A stretch of DNA of 16,751 nucleotides from Bacteriovoracaceae bacterium (GTDB lineage: Bacteria; Bdellovibrionota; Bacteriovoracia; Bacteriovoracales; Bacteriovoracaceae), in assembly GCA_947448095.1 (NCBI GenBank), contig CANFNN010000027.1:1-16751 (forward strand), read 5' to 3'. This document shows positions 1 to 7,288 of the stretch, in pieces. The position numbers and the translations under genes are program-made. The notes under the pieces were generated by a model. The model was not told the DNA's origin. It saw only the letters and a list, made by a program, of their open reading frames with translations, and ran no database searches. Position 1 is the stretch's first letter. Every line of letters begins with the position of its first letter.

Positions 1-82
1 GGCCTAGTCCAGGAAGCATCATGCTCCAAAGAGCTGCCAGAGAGTTGTCAGTTTTGAATTCTACTGGGTTATTACTATCCAT
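1..82 (-). CDS. Partial membrane-protein gene, N-terminus only
   Basis: The reading frame starts at an ATG at 80-82 and runs off the left edge, so only about 27 residues are visible. The start is supported by an AGAGGAG ribosome binding site (91-97 on the plus strand) eight bases upstream. The peptide begins MDSNNPVEF and continues to a segment ending ALWSMMLPGLG. An LPGLG(Q) segment after a short polar N-terminus is typical of small TM2-like or related integral membrane proteins that begin their first membrane helix there. That assignment is only a guess from a few residues. The gene is divergent from the rhodanese gene, with a gap of about 97 bases that must hold both promoters. Confidence 0.55.
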   Translation of the reverse strand, partial: MDSNNPVEFKTDNSLAALWSMMLPGLG

Positions 83-179
83 AAAATGGACTCCTCTAAA
101 ATGGCCAATTTGTCACACCCAAAGTAAGTAGCATAAAGTTCATAAGCTTGTTAAGTTATTCAAAATACCGGAGGTTTTT

Positions 180-551
180 ATGATAAAATGGATTGTTTCT
201 CTTCTGATGGTCTTTTCAACTGTTGTTATGGCAGCAACTTCTGCCCAGGATGCTTATTCGTTGCTAAAAAATAATCAGGCGATCTTCATTGATGTCCGTG
301 AAGCCGATGAAGTAAGAGATGGCGTGATTCAAAAAGCAACTTGGATGGCGCTTTCAAAATTAAAAGCAGATGACTCTTGGGAAAAAGAACTGCGTGAATC
401 CTCAAAAGGAAAAAAGATTTTCCTTTATTGCCGCAGTGGCAGAAGATCAGAAATGGCTAAAGATATTCTTAAGCAAAAAGGGATCGAAGCCGAAAATATT
501 GGTGGCTATGAAACCCTCAAAACTGAACTTCCCACGACTAAGGGCAAATAG
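180..551 (+). CDS. Secreted single-domain rhodanese-like protein
   Basis: This is a 123-residue protein with an N-terminal signal peptide (charged MIK, hydrophobic stretch to about residue 17, VMA-A cleavage site near 18-19), so it is probably periplasmic. The rest is one rhodanese domain: the IDVRE motif at 37-41 and the active-site loop CRSGRRS at 84-90, with Cys84 as the expected persulfide-carrying residue. The GGYE segment near 108-111 matches the usual end of the fold. A GGAGG ribosome binding site precedes the ATG. The stop codon is immediately followed by the ATG of the YeiH-type transporter, so the two are co-transcribed. This suggests periplasmic sulfur or thiosulfate handling, but the true sulfur acceptor cannot be read from sequence. 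Confidence 0.88.
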   Translation: MIKWIVSLLMVFSTVVMAATSAQDAYSLLKNNQAIFIDVREADEVRDGVIQKATWMALSKLKADDSWEKELRESSKGKKIFLYCRSGRRSEMAKDILKQKGIEAENIGGYETLKTELPTTKGK

Positions 552-1430
552 ATGCTAGTGATTTCTCCTCAATGGGCCCTTGCCGCTGGAATTGTGATTT
601 CATTTTTCATTCAAAAAAATGAAAACCTTCAATTAAAGGCGAAAACCTGGGGAGCAAAGCTGCTTCAGGCGAGCGTGATTCTTTTAGGAACTTCCCTAAA
701 TTTTCAAGCAGTCCTTAAACAGGGAGCTTCAGGGGTAATGATTACTTTTATCAGTATTTCACTGGTTTTCATTATCGGTATGCTGGGACAAAAATTTTTG
801 AAGCTTGAAAAAAATCAAGGTCTCCTGATTACAATGGGAACGGCCATTTGTGGCGGAAGCGCCATTGCAGCATTGGCGCCAGTGATTGCGGCCGATGCTC
901 TTGCGATTACAATTTCGATTGGAATCGTTTTTCTTTTAAATGCACTGGCGATTTTTATTTTTCCGCCCATCGGTCATTGGCTTGCTTTATCTCAGCAGGA
1001 TTTTGGCCTATGGGCCGCTTTGGCGATTCATGACACGAGTTCCGTGGTAGCTGCTTCCAGTCTTTACGGCGAGGAAGCCCTGGCAGTCGCCACAACAGTA
1101 AAGTTGACTCGGGCCTTGTGGATTATTCCGATTACACTTGTGTTCAGTCTTTATCAGTCAAAAAAATCGCAAAAAAAAATCACCATACCGTGGTTTATAT
1201 TTGGCTTTCTAATCATGTCACTTGGATTTACTTTTATTGATACGTTAACGAGTTTCAAGCCCATCTTTTTAAGTGTTTCAAAACTTGGTTTTTCACTCAC
1301 TCTATTTTGTATCGGACTGACTTTTGATTTGAATAAAATTAGAAAGGTCGGGGTCAAACCTTTTATCTTTGGCACCATGCTTTGGATAATCGTGACAATA
1401 ATGTCTCTGGCCTATGTGCAAATGAACTAA
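552..1430 (+). CDS. YeiH/UPF0324 family putative sulfate exporter
   Basis: A 292-residue polytopic membrane protein, hydrophobic from end to end with about eight to ten helices. It carries the family signature GTAICGGSAIAA at 96-107 and a conserved intramembrane IHDTSSVVAA segment near 158-167. These mark the YeiH/UPF0324 family, annotated as putative sulfate exporters; the transported substrate has rarely been shown. Family members are usually about 330-350 residues, so this one is short, mainly at the N-terminus. The ATG directly follows the rhodanese stop codon with no gap, and AAGGG lies nine bases upstream inside the rhodanese gene. Pairing with a secreted rhodanese supports a role in sulfur-oxyanion export. 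The stop codon overlaps that of the convergent DUF455-type gene. Confidence 0.82.
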   Translation: MLVISPQWALAAGIVISFFIQKNENLQLKAKTWGAKLLQASVILLGTSLNFQAVLKQGASGVMITFISISLVFIIGMLGQKFLKLEKNQGLLITMGTAICGGSAIAALAPVIAADALAITISIGIVFLLNALAIFIFPPIGHWLALSQQDFGLWAALAIHDTSSVVAASSLYGEEALAVATTVKLTRALWIIPITLVFSLYQSKKSQKKITIPWFIFGFLIMSLGFTFIDTLTSFKPIFLSVSKLGFSLTLFCIGLTFDLNKIRKVGVKPFIFGTMLWIIVTIMSLAYVQMN

Positions 1431-1894
1431 GAAAAGAATTTTTCGACCAAAGCAATGTGCTCACGTTCTTCAAAAGCAATTTGAGCAAAAACTTTGGCCG
1501 TTTCAGGATCACGAGTTTGTAGGACTTCAGCAAATCTCTCAGCGCCCACTCGGCCTCTTTCTTCAGCGTCAGAAATATATAAGGCAAAGTCCTTGGCACT
1601 CTTGCATTCGGCGAATGAATGATAAAGATTTAAATTGACTGCAACTGCCGACACGTCCTGCCCGATTTCCATCAACCGTTTCAGTAACCACGATTCATGT
1701 TTGGCCTCTTCAAGCGCCACCCACTTCCATGCTTTGACTAATTCCACCGGAGCATCCGTAAACCGCTCAGCTGCTTCTAAAAAGGCGAAGTGCGCTTGCC
1801 TCTCAGCAAACGCAATCAACCTTAAGCGGTCCCCCAAACCTTCAACTGTTTGAAGCGGACGCACCCGAGGCGCAACACCAATTTGATAGGGCAT
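1427..1894 (-). CDS. Ferritin-like DUF455/COG2833-type protein
   Basis: I place the start at the ATG at 1892-1894, eight bases after the alkene-reductase stop, giving 155 residues. The frame is open further upstream to 1948, but that would overlap the reductase gene and adds no family-like sequence. The protein is mainly helical with ferritin-like metal-binding motifs: Glu31 (FAERQAH), E63-x-x-H66 (EEAKH), acidic residues near 111-119 and E143-x-x-H146 (EEREH). The segment RFTDAPVELVKAW followed by EEAKH and LMEIG resembles DUF455 (COG2833), with MiaE-type tRNA hydroxylases as a more distant alternative. Such folds usually hold a di-iron centre; the substrate is unknown. It is the second gene after the OYE reductase. 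Its C-terminus converges on the YeiH-type gene, with the stop codons interlocked in a CTAA. Confidence 0.72.
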   Translation of the reverse strand: MPYQIGVAPRVRPLQTVEGLGDRLRLIAFAERQAHFAFLEAAERFTDAPVELVKAWKWVALEEAKHESWLLKRLMEIGQDVSAVAVNLNLYHSFAECKSAKDFALYISDAEERGRVGAERFAEVLQTRDPETAKVFAQIAFEEREHIALVEKFFS

Positions 1895-1901
1895 CCAATT
1901 C

Positions 1902-2954
1902 TTATCCAAGCGCAGGATAATCCGTGTAGCCAGTTGCACCCTCAGCATACAAAGTCTGGAAATTGGTCTCGTTTAATTTCGCCCCTTCCGCAAATCGGTG
2001 AGGAAGATCAGGGTTAGAAATGAAAGGAACTCCAAACGAAACGGCATCGGCATTGCCTTCTTTGATAATAGTCTCTGCACTTTCTTTGGTAAATTTCTCG
2101 TTCGCAATATACGCACCTTTAAAGACCTTTTTTAATTCAGGTCCGAGGCTATCAGGTGCCTGGTATTCTCGGGCAAAGATAAAAGCAATTTTTCGTTTAT
2201 CTAATTCTTGTACTAAATAAGTAAACGTCGCGCGAGGATTTGAATCTGACATGGTATGGGCATCACCTCTTGGTGCAATGTGCACACCTACTCTGTCTGC
2301 ACCCCAAACAGAAATCACAGCATCAGTCACTTCTAAGAATAAGCGTGCTCTATTTTCAATCGGGCCACCATATTGATCTGTTCTTTTGTTAGTGCCGTCT
2401 TGTAAAAACTGATCCAGTAAATAACCATTGGCGCCGTGAATTTCCACTCCATCAAATCCCGCTTTTTTTGCGTTCTCGGCACCTAAGCGGTAGGCCTCAA
2501 CAATTGCCGGAAGCTCAGAGGTTTCAAGTGCACGAGGAGTGACATAGTTTTTTTCCGGGCGAACTAAACTGACATGCCCCTCAGCAGCTATCGCGCTTGC
2601 CGACACAGGCTGCTTGCCATCAAGAAACATAGGATCCGAAATTCTTCCTACATGCCACAACTGAAGAAACATTCTTCCGCCTTTAGCATGAACTTGTGAG
2701 GTGATATTTTTCCAACCCTTCACTTGCTCCTGGGACCAAATACCAGGGGTGTTGGCGTAACCCACGCCCATCGGGTCGACTGAAGTCGCTTCAGTCAAAA
2801 TCAGGCCAGCAGTGGCCCTTTGCACATAATACTCGGCCATCAGTTCATTGGGGATACGGTCGCCCGTTGCGCGTGAGCGCGTTAAAGGGGCCATGATAAT
2901 TCTATTCGGTAGGGTAAGGGCGCCAAGTTTGAGTGGTTGAAATAAAGTAGTCAT
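1902..2954 (-). CDS. Old Yellow Enzyme family alkene reductase (NemA-like)
   Basis: A 350-residue FMN-dependent TIM-barrel protein of the Old Yellow Enzyme family, which reduces activated C=C bonds (N-ethylmaleimide, enones) or nitro compounds with NADPH. Visible features are the N-terminal LPNRIIMAPLTRSRA (15-29), the FMN-binding FLQLWHVGR (96-104), and the active-site segment EIHGANGYLLDQFL (171-184) with His173/Asn176 as substrate ligands and Tyr178 as proton donor. NKRTDQYGG (189-197) and SFGVPFISNPDL (306-317) follow. The usual RLSP flavin-contact motif is replaced by VHIAPRGDAH (224-233). I believe this is a recognised subgroup variant, not damage. GGAGA lies eight bases before the ATG. 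The next gene is the ferritin-like protein. A detoxification role is inferred. Confidence 0.9.
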   Translation of the reverse strand: MTTLFQPLKLGALTLPNRIIMAPLTRSRATGDRIPNELMAEYYVQRATAGLILTEATSVDPMGVGYANTPGIWSQEQVKGWKNITSQVHAKGGRMFLQLWHVGRISDPMFLDGKQPVSASAIAAEGHVSLVRPEKNYVTPRALETSELPAIVEAYRLGAENAKKAGFDGVEIHGANGYLLDQFLQDGTNKRTDQYGGPIENRARLFLEVTDAVISVWGADRVGVHIAPRGDAHTMSDSNPRATFTYLVQELDKRKIAFIFAREYQAPDSLGPELKKVFKGAYIANEKFTKESAETIIKEGNADAVSFGVPFISNPDLPHRFAEGAKLNETNFQTLYAEGATGYTDYPALG

Positions 2955-3052
2955 TGTACAGATCTCCAGAGTGAATTCGACGGGTATAATTTTATATATT
3001 CGAACGACTTAATGTGTTTGAAATATCTTAAAAATACCTAAAATAGATCAAT

Positions 3053-3376
3053 ATGAAAACGGAAGTCTCATTTGAAACACGAAAAGACAGAATTCTTTCT
3101 CACCGAAAAGAATTTTATGAAGATGGGACACTCTTTAGAGAAGGCCATTACTCAAAGGGCAATGGCACTTGGGGGTGGGACGTGCCCAGTGGCTCAGTCA
3201 AAACGTTTCATAAAAATGGCATTCTGAAAAGCGATGAGCAGTACGATGAAGGAGGAACCCTAGAGGGGGAATCCAAGTTTTATGATCAGGAAGGAAAGAT
3301 TCGTCTCAAAATCATTTACCGAAGTGGCATCAAAACAAATGAAATAAATTACTCTGAAAGTAAAAATTTACCCTAA
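3053..3376 (+). CDS. Small MORN-type repeat protein (YwqK-like)
   Basis: A 107-residue soluble protein without a signal peptide. It is built from three imperfect repeats of about 20-25 residues with the consensus (K/E)-x-(F/Y)-x-x-x-G-x-(L/I)-(K/R)-x-x-x-x-Y: near 20-33 (EFYEDGTLFREGHY), 49-65 (KTFHKNGILK...) and 75-90 (KFYDQEGKIRLKI). These are MORN_2 repeats, as in proteins named YwqK-family antitoxins; no toxin partner is next to it, so an antitoxin role should not be assumed. No ribosome binding site is visible. A TTGAAA (3018-3023) and TAAAAT (3039-3044) pair would start transcription within two bases of the ATG, suggesting a leaderless or nearly leaderless message. Its stop codon overlaps that of elbB. 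Confidence 0.72.
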   Translation: MKTEVSFETRKDRILSHRKEFYEDGTLFREGHYSKGNGTWGWDVPSGSVKTFHKNGILKSDEQYDEGGTLEGESKFYDQEGKIRLKIIYRSGIKTNEINYSESKNLP

Positions 3377-4026
3377 TTCAAAATCACAATTTCTTTAACG
3401 AGGTTAGATATACCTTTAAAGACTTCGTGCGCCGGAGCTTCAAACATGTAAGCCGGAGTCGTTACAATTTTATGTTTCTTATCCACTACAATATCTGTCA
3501 CTTTGCATTCTATGTGCTTAGCTCCAGTCTTGAGAATTTCATTGATGGTTTCAGTATCATTTCCAATCGTCAAAGAGATGTGATGCTCTCCAAGGACACG
3601 CGCAAGTAAAACGGGTGCTATGCAAATGGCACCAATTGGCTTAGCGAGAGAATAAAAATGATCAATTGCTTTTTTGACACCTGGAATGACTATACATTCA
3701 GATCCATGGGTGGACCAATTAGAAAGATTTTTGACGACACCCGCTCCGCCCACAAATATCAGAGCATCAAAATGAGTGGGATCAAGCTTTGAGAGATCAT
3801 GGCTTTTTCCGCGCGTGATGCGAGCTGATTCAATGAGAATATTTCTTTGATCCCCTAAAACAACTCCCCCTGATAGATGATTAACGGCATCTACCATTAT
3901 GTGAGGAGCAAAGAATTCAACTTCTGCTTCGCACTCAGAGAGAGCGAGAATAACACTCACAGTCTCAGTGATCTCTGATCCATCTCGGTGGCCACAACCA
4001 GAAAGAATGACGGCAACTTTTTTCAT
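3373..4026 (-). CDS. elbB: ElbB-type glyoxalase, DJ-1/PfpI superfamily
   Basis: A 217-residue cytosolic protein matching ElbB (formerly sigma cross-reacting protein 27A) across its whole length. It has the N-terminal VILSGCGHRDGSEI (6-19), the RNILIESARITRG block (61-73), the FVGGAGVVKNLSNW block, the nucleophile-elbow IGAICIAPV with Cys135 as catalytic residue, and the C-terminal DIVVDKKHKIVTTPAYM. E. coli ElbB has glyoxalase activity and was linked to isoprenoid production, but its physiological substrate is not settled. GGGGAG lies six bases before the ATG. The gene starts 29 bases after the nnrS stop on the same strand, so it is probably the last gene of the cco-nnrS transcript. It overlaps the convergent MORN gene by four bases. 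Confidence 0.92.
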   Translation of the reverse strand: MKKVAVILSGCGHRDGSEITETVSVILALSECEAEVEFFAPHIMVDAVNHLSGGVVLGDQRNILIESARITRGKSHDLSKLDPTHFDALIFVGGAGVVKNLSNWSTHGSECIVIPGVKKAIDHFYSLAKPIGAICIAPVLLARVLGEHHISLTIGNDTETINEILKTGAKHIECKVTDIVVDKKHKIVTTPAYMFEAPAHEVFKGISNLVKEIVILN

Positions 4027-4055
4027 GATAGCTCTCCCCTACCTAGATTTTTACA

Positions 4056-5114
4056 TCATTTCAAAATGAAGCGTAAATACTTGCTGCTCCAAATGATCAC
4101 TGCAAGGGATAAGATGAATGAACTATACGCCAAGTGAGAAAGATATAAATGAGGCAACATAAAAGCAGAAACTCTCGTGGCAGCAGAGAGCAGAAGTAAA
4201 AATGTCATGAGATAAAGAAGTTTACTATGCTCAAGTTTTTCCTCTTTTGGCCCATGGGATAGCAGGACACGAGTAGCAACGAGCAAAGTCAAAAGAACAA
4301 TTCCACTGATAAAAAAAGCGTGACTGGTATGAATGAGGCCTTCGTGCCAAAAGGCTTTAAAACCAAAGCTAAGAGCAATCATCCAGCTTGCAGTCCAAAT
4401 ACTCCAAGTAAGAGCACTTCGAGAAGCTGGAGCTTTGTGTAAGCGCCAAAAAACAATACCGACGAAGGAAACGACTAAGGCCCTGATTATTTGACCCGAG
4501 GCTTCTGGAAGAAAATAACTAATCAAAAAAATAGAAACGATGAAAACAAAAGAAAGAGGAATTGTACGGTAAAGGGGAATGAGCTTTTCATCTCTTTGCC
4601 TCTGAGCACCAACAATTTCCACATGCCCTAAAATTCCAGGGATCAAACGACTACCAACCCCAAGAATGATACAGCCTATTGCTCCCTCATAGTGAAGTGA
4701 CTTAAAGGCTTCTGGATCAACAAAGATGCTCGCGAGTGCGGATATAAGCCAAAGAATCAACCCCATGAAGACAAAGAGAAAGGAATATGGCGGATTTTGT
4801 TTGCGACGAAAAATCCTAGTCACCAAAAAAAAGAGAATGATTAAGGGTTGAAGCGCAGATATTGAAAACACCAAATCAGTGTTGTCAGAATAGGCGGCCC
4901 AAACACCAAAGCAAGTGACTAAAATGAAGGAAATAATTTCAAACCAAGAAGCAGTCAGAGTTTGAGAAAACTTAGGAGCGGCCGTCATTAAAAATCCACA
5001 CGCAAAGCAGGCAAAAAAACCATTTAGCATCAAAAAGCGATGAGCTAAAACGGGATAATCACTTTGATTCCAAATAAGCGGTAACCAAATTAAGGCACCC
5101 CAAAGTAGGAACAA
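4056..5114 (-). CDS. nnrS: NnrS family membrane protein
   Basis: A polytopic membrane protein of about 350-373 residues with roughly twelve hydrophobic helices. NnrS hallmarks are YPVLAHRFLMLNGFF, GFLMTAAPKFSQT, the central ILGVGSRLIPGILGH, and a late HAFFISGIVLLTLLVATRVLLSHG. NnrS proteins are heme- and copper-containing and relieve nitric oxide stress in denitrifiers and Vibrio. The start is unclear. The only standard start codon in frame is the TTG at 5112-5114, which lacks a good ribosome binding site and begins inside the first membrane helix. The 21 in-frame codons before it encode a family-like KNEPYRILFPLG segment and could start at an ATT at 5175-5177 that overlaps the previous stop. 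The true protein probably includes this segment. It lies at the end of the cco operon, fitting low-oxygen expression. Confidence 0.85.
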   Translation of the reverse strand: MFLLWGALIWLPLIWNQSDYPVLAHRFLMLNGFFACFACGFLMTAAPKFSQTLTASWFEIISFILVTCFGVWAAYSDNTDLVFSISALQPLIILFFLVTRIFRRKQNPPYSFLFVFMGLILWLISALASIFVDPEAFKSLHYEGAIGCIILGVGSRLIPGILGHVEIVGAQRQRDEKLIPLYRTIPLSFVFIVSIFLISYFLPEASGQIIRALVVSFVGIVFWRLHKAPASRSALTWSIWTASWMIALSFGFKAFWHEGLIHTSHAFFISGIVLLTLLVATRVLLSHGPKEEKLEHSKLLYLMTFLLLLSAATRVSAFMLPHLYLSHLAYSSFILSLAVIIWSSKYLRFILK

Positions 5115-5172
5115 AATCCCAAGAGGAAATAAAATGCGGTAAGGTTCATTTTTAGCGAGCTTGAAATAAGAA

Positions 5173-5904
5173 TTAATGGCAGCTCATTTCTTCTTGAGTT
5201 TGATCAAGCTTCGCCTTAGTGCTTAATTCGTGAAATTTCACCATCCGAAGAGTAATAGTCATGATCCCAATTGCCATCAAGCTCAAGGCAAATGTTTTAG
5301 GTAATTTCGATTTAAAAGGACGAATTATTTTTTGAATAATTCCAGGTGCCACCACCATACTAGGAACAGTTCCAAGCCAGAAGAAGAACATGGAAAACAG
5401 TGCTTCATGCGTGTGTTGAAGGGCCACAGTACCTAGAACGACTCCATAAAGAAGCCCACAAGGAAGAAAGATTGAAATCAGACCGGTGAAGAAAGCTTTC
5501 GTAAAATTTTTGTTCTTTTGCACAAGCCGAAGCCATAGCTTGGTGTAGATTCGGCTAAACACTTTCGGAGCAGGTAACTCCGCTTTTTTTCCGCGATAAT
5601 TTTGAAATCCCCAAAAAATAAAAAGAAGGCCAATAAAAAGAGCGGGAATAATGGAAACTAGCGGGTCAACACTTTTAAAATCAAGAAAGTTTGCAATCAA
5701 ACCGGCAAAGGCGCCAAGTGCAAGGTATCCAAGAAGTCGGCCGACTTGGTAGCGGAAAACATCATGAGATTTCTCACAAGTAGCCGTGACAAGTCCTCCG
5801 CACATTCCTACGCAGTGAAGACTTCCCCCGAGGCCTGCCACAAAAGAGACCCAAGGGAAATAGGTACTAACTTCGCTTAACCAATTAATGAGTTGGCCCG
5901 ACAA
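5173..5904 (-). CDS. TauE/SafE (UreH-like) membrane protein of cbb3 cluster
   Basis: I start this gene at the TTG at 5902-5904 because a perfect AGGAGG (5911-5916) sits six bases upstream; an ATG at 5929-5931 lies before that SD and has nothing comparable. The product is then 243 residues with about six membrane helices. It has the signature GGSLHCVGMCGG (26-37) in the first helix and IFLPCGLLYG (145-154) in a mirror-related later helix. These cysteine/proline motifs mark the UreH-like branch of TauE/SafE (PF13386-type), often found beside cbb3 and heavy-metal genes. A role in copper or redox delivery to the oxidase is inferred from context only. Both the start and the stop overlap neighbouring coding frames. 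The C-terminus ends MSCH. Confidence 0.85.
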   Translation of the reverse strand: MSGQLINWLSEVSTYFPWVSFVAGLGGSLHCVGMCGGLVTATCEKSHDVFRYQVGRLLGYLALGAFAGLIANFLDFKSVDPLVSIIPALFIGLLFIFWGFQNYRGKKAELPAPKVFSRIYTKLWLRLVQKNKNFTKAFFTGLISIFLPCGLLYGVVLGTVALQHTHEALFSMFFFWLGTVPSMVVAPGIIQKIIRPFKSKLPKTFALSLMAIGIMTITLRMVKFHELSTKAKLDQTQEEMSCH

Positions 5905-7288
5905 GGACGACCTCCTCAGATGCAACAACATGCTTGGTCAGTTCGTCAAAAACCTCAATGGTAATCTTTTTTGAGCCAAGAACTAAAATACTTGGGTCAA
6001 ACTTGAAGAACACAACAATTTTTTTATCAGGAGTATGAATCACCGTTGGATGAGCGGGAGTCACAATACTGATACTATTTTTCAATTCAGGCTCTTTAAC
6101 AGAGAAGTTCGCGTGAAACTGCTGAATCCCTTGGTGAGATATTTTAAGCGTGAACTGATTCACAACGGTGCGACCTGATTCAATAACTTGAAAGGGAACT
6201 TTTCCGCGAATGAAGACCAGGTGCAAATGAGTACTGGCATTTAAAAAATAAATAAACGAAGACACGAAAAACAGGGAAATCACGATATAAACAATTGATC
6301 TCGGCGTGATCATTTTCCTTTTTTTACCATTCATTTCATTTTCAGAACTATAGCGAATAAGGCCTTTAGGCTTTTTCAATTTTGTCATGATGTCATCACA
6401 AGCATCAATACACTGGGTGCAGGCAATGCACTCTAGTTGAGTGCCTCTTCGGATATCAATTCCGGTAGGGCAAACTTTTACGCAGTTGTAGCAATTGATG
6501 CAGTCACCTTCGTTGGCGCGATCAACAGTCTCAGCTCTTCTGGGCTCCCCTCGTTTCACGTCATAGGCGACAACTAAGGAATTCTCATCCATGGCAACAG
6601 ACTGCATGCGTCCGTAAGGACAAGCTATAATACAGAACTGCTCTCTGAACCAACCGAAGTCCAAAAGAACCACAGTCGTCGCAATCATGGTAGCAATGAA
6701 GATTCCAAGATTTTCCGAAGGAGCATTCATAGTGATGTAGAATAGCTCTCTTGGACCAATGAAATACCCTACAAAAGTGTGGGCAATATGAAGACTCATG
6801 GCCGTAAAGACTAGCCATTTTAATGATTTTCTTAAAATTTTATTAAGGGAAAGTGGTGCTTTATCAAGCTCCCGTCTCTGTCTCGCCTTACCTTCAATGA
6901 GTGTTTCGACTTTCATGAAGATGGTAGAAATAAAGACCGTTTGCGGACAGGCCCAGCCACACCAGACGCGTCCAAAAAGACTTGTAATGAAGGCAATAAA
7001 AAAGAGGCCAGAGGCCAGAATCAAAAAGAACAAAATGGGCTCTACCCCATGAAGGGTAGAGCCAAGAACTGTAAATTCACGTGCAAAAATATTGATCATC
7101 AACGCCGGCTTGCCGTTGATATAAAACCAAGGGAGAACGAGATAGAAAACAATCAGACACCAATAGAAAATCTTGCGTCTAGTTTTCCAAACACCTTTGA
7201 CATCTTCCGGATACAGATAAACGCGATTACCAAACTCATCAGTCGTGGCCAATCGTTCCGGATCGAGGTCAAAAATATTTTTACTCAT
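5885..7288 (-). CDS. ccoG: CcoG/FixG cbb3 oxidase accessory iron-sulfur protein
   Basis: A 467-residue membrane protein needed for cbb3 oxidase assembly, where CcoG is reported to reduce or handle copper for CcoN. In order it has a cytosolic N-terminus, several membrane helices, the CGWACPQTVF motif (110-119), CIIACPYGRMQS (219-230), and two ferredoxin-type 4Fe-4S motifs: Cys263/266/269/273 and Cys287/290/293/297. A further helix follows near 331-350, then a periplasmic immunoglobulin-like C-terminal domain to the end. The second cluster reads CIACTQCIDACDD, lacking the usual CP after the fourth cysteine. This is typical of CcoG. The ATG lies inside the last codons of ccoP (8-base overlap), indicating translational coupling. 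No separate CcoH frame follows. Confidence 0.96.
   Translation of the reverse strand: MSKNIFDLDPERLATTDEFGNRVYLYPEDVKGVWKTRRKIFYWCLIVFYLVLPWFYINGKPALMINIFAREFTVLGSTLHGVEPILFFLILASGLFFIAFITSLFGRVWCGWACPQTVFISTIFMKVETLIEGKARQRRELDKAPLSLNKILRKSLKWLVFTAMSLHIAHTFVGYFIGPRELFYITMNAPSENLGIFIATMIATTVVLLDFGWFREQFCIIACPYGRMQSVAMDENSLVVAYDVKRGEPRRAETVDRANEGDCINCYNCVKVCPTGIDIRRGTQLECIACTQCIDACDDIMTKLKKPKGLIRYSSENEMNGKKRKMITPRSIVYIVISLFFVSSFIYFLNASTHLHLVFIRGKVPFQVIESGRTVVNQFTLKISHQGIQQFHANFSVKEPELKNSISIVTPAHPTVIHTPDKKIVVFFKFDPSILVLGSKKITIEVFDELTKHVVASEEVVLVGPTH

Noticed and set aside
1895..1948. Upstream extension of the ferritin-like gene to 1948
   Set aside because: It would overlap the last codons of the alkene reductase, and the added residues do not resemble the family; the ATG at 1894 directly follows the reductase stop.
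3053..3376. Toxin-antitoxin module based on the YwqK-like repeats
   Set aside because: No toxin-like partner gene lies beside it; the neighbours are a reductase and elbB on the other strand.
3427..3609. Plus-strand open frame of 60 codons inside elbB
   Set aside because: Antisense to a full-length conserved gene; no start signal or motif.
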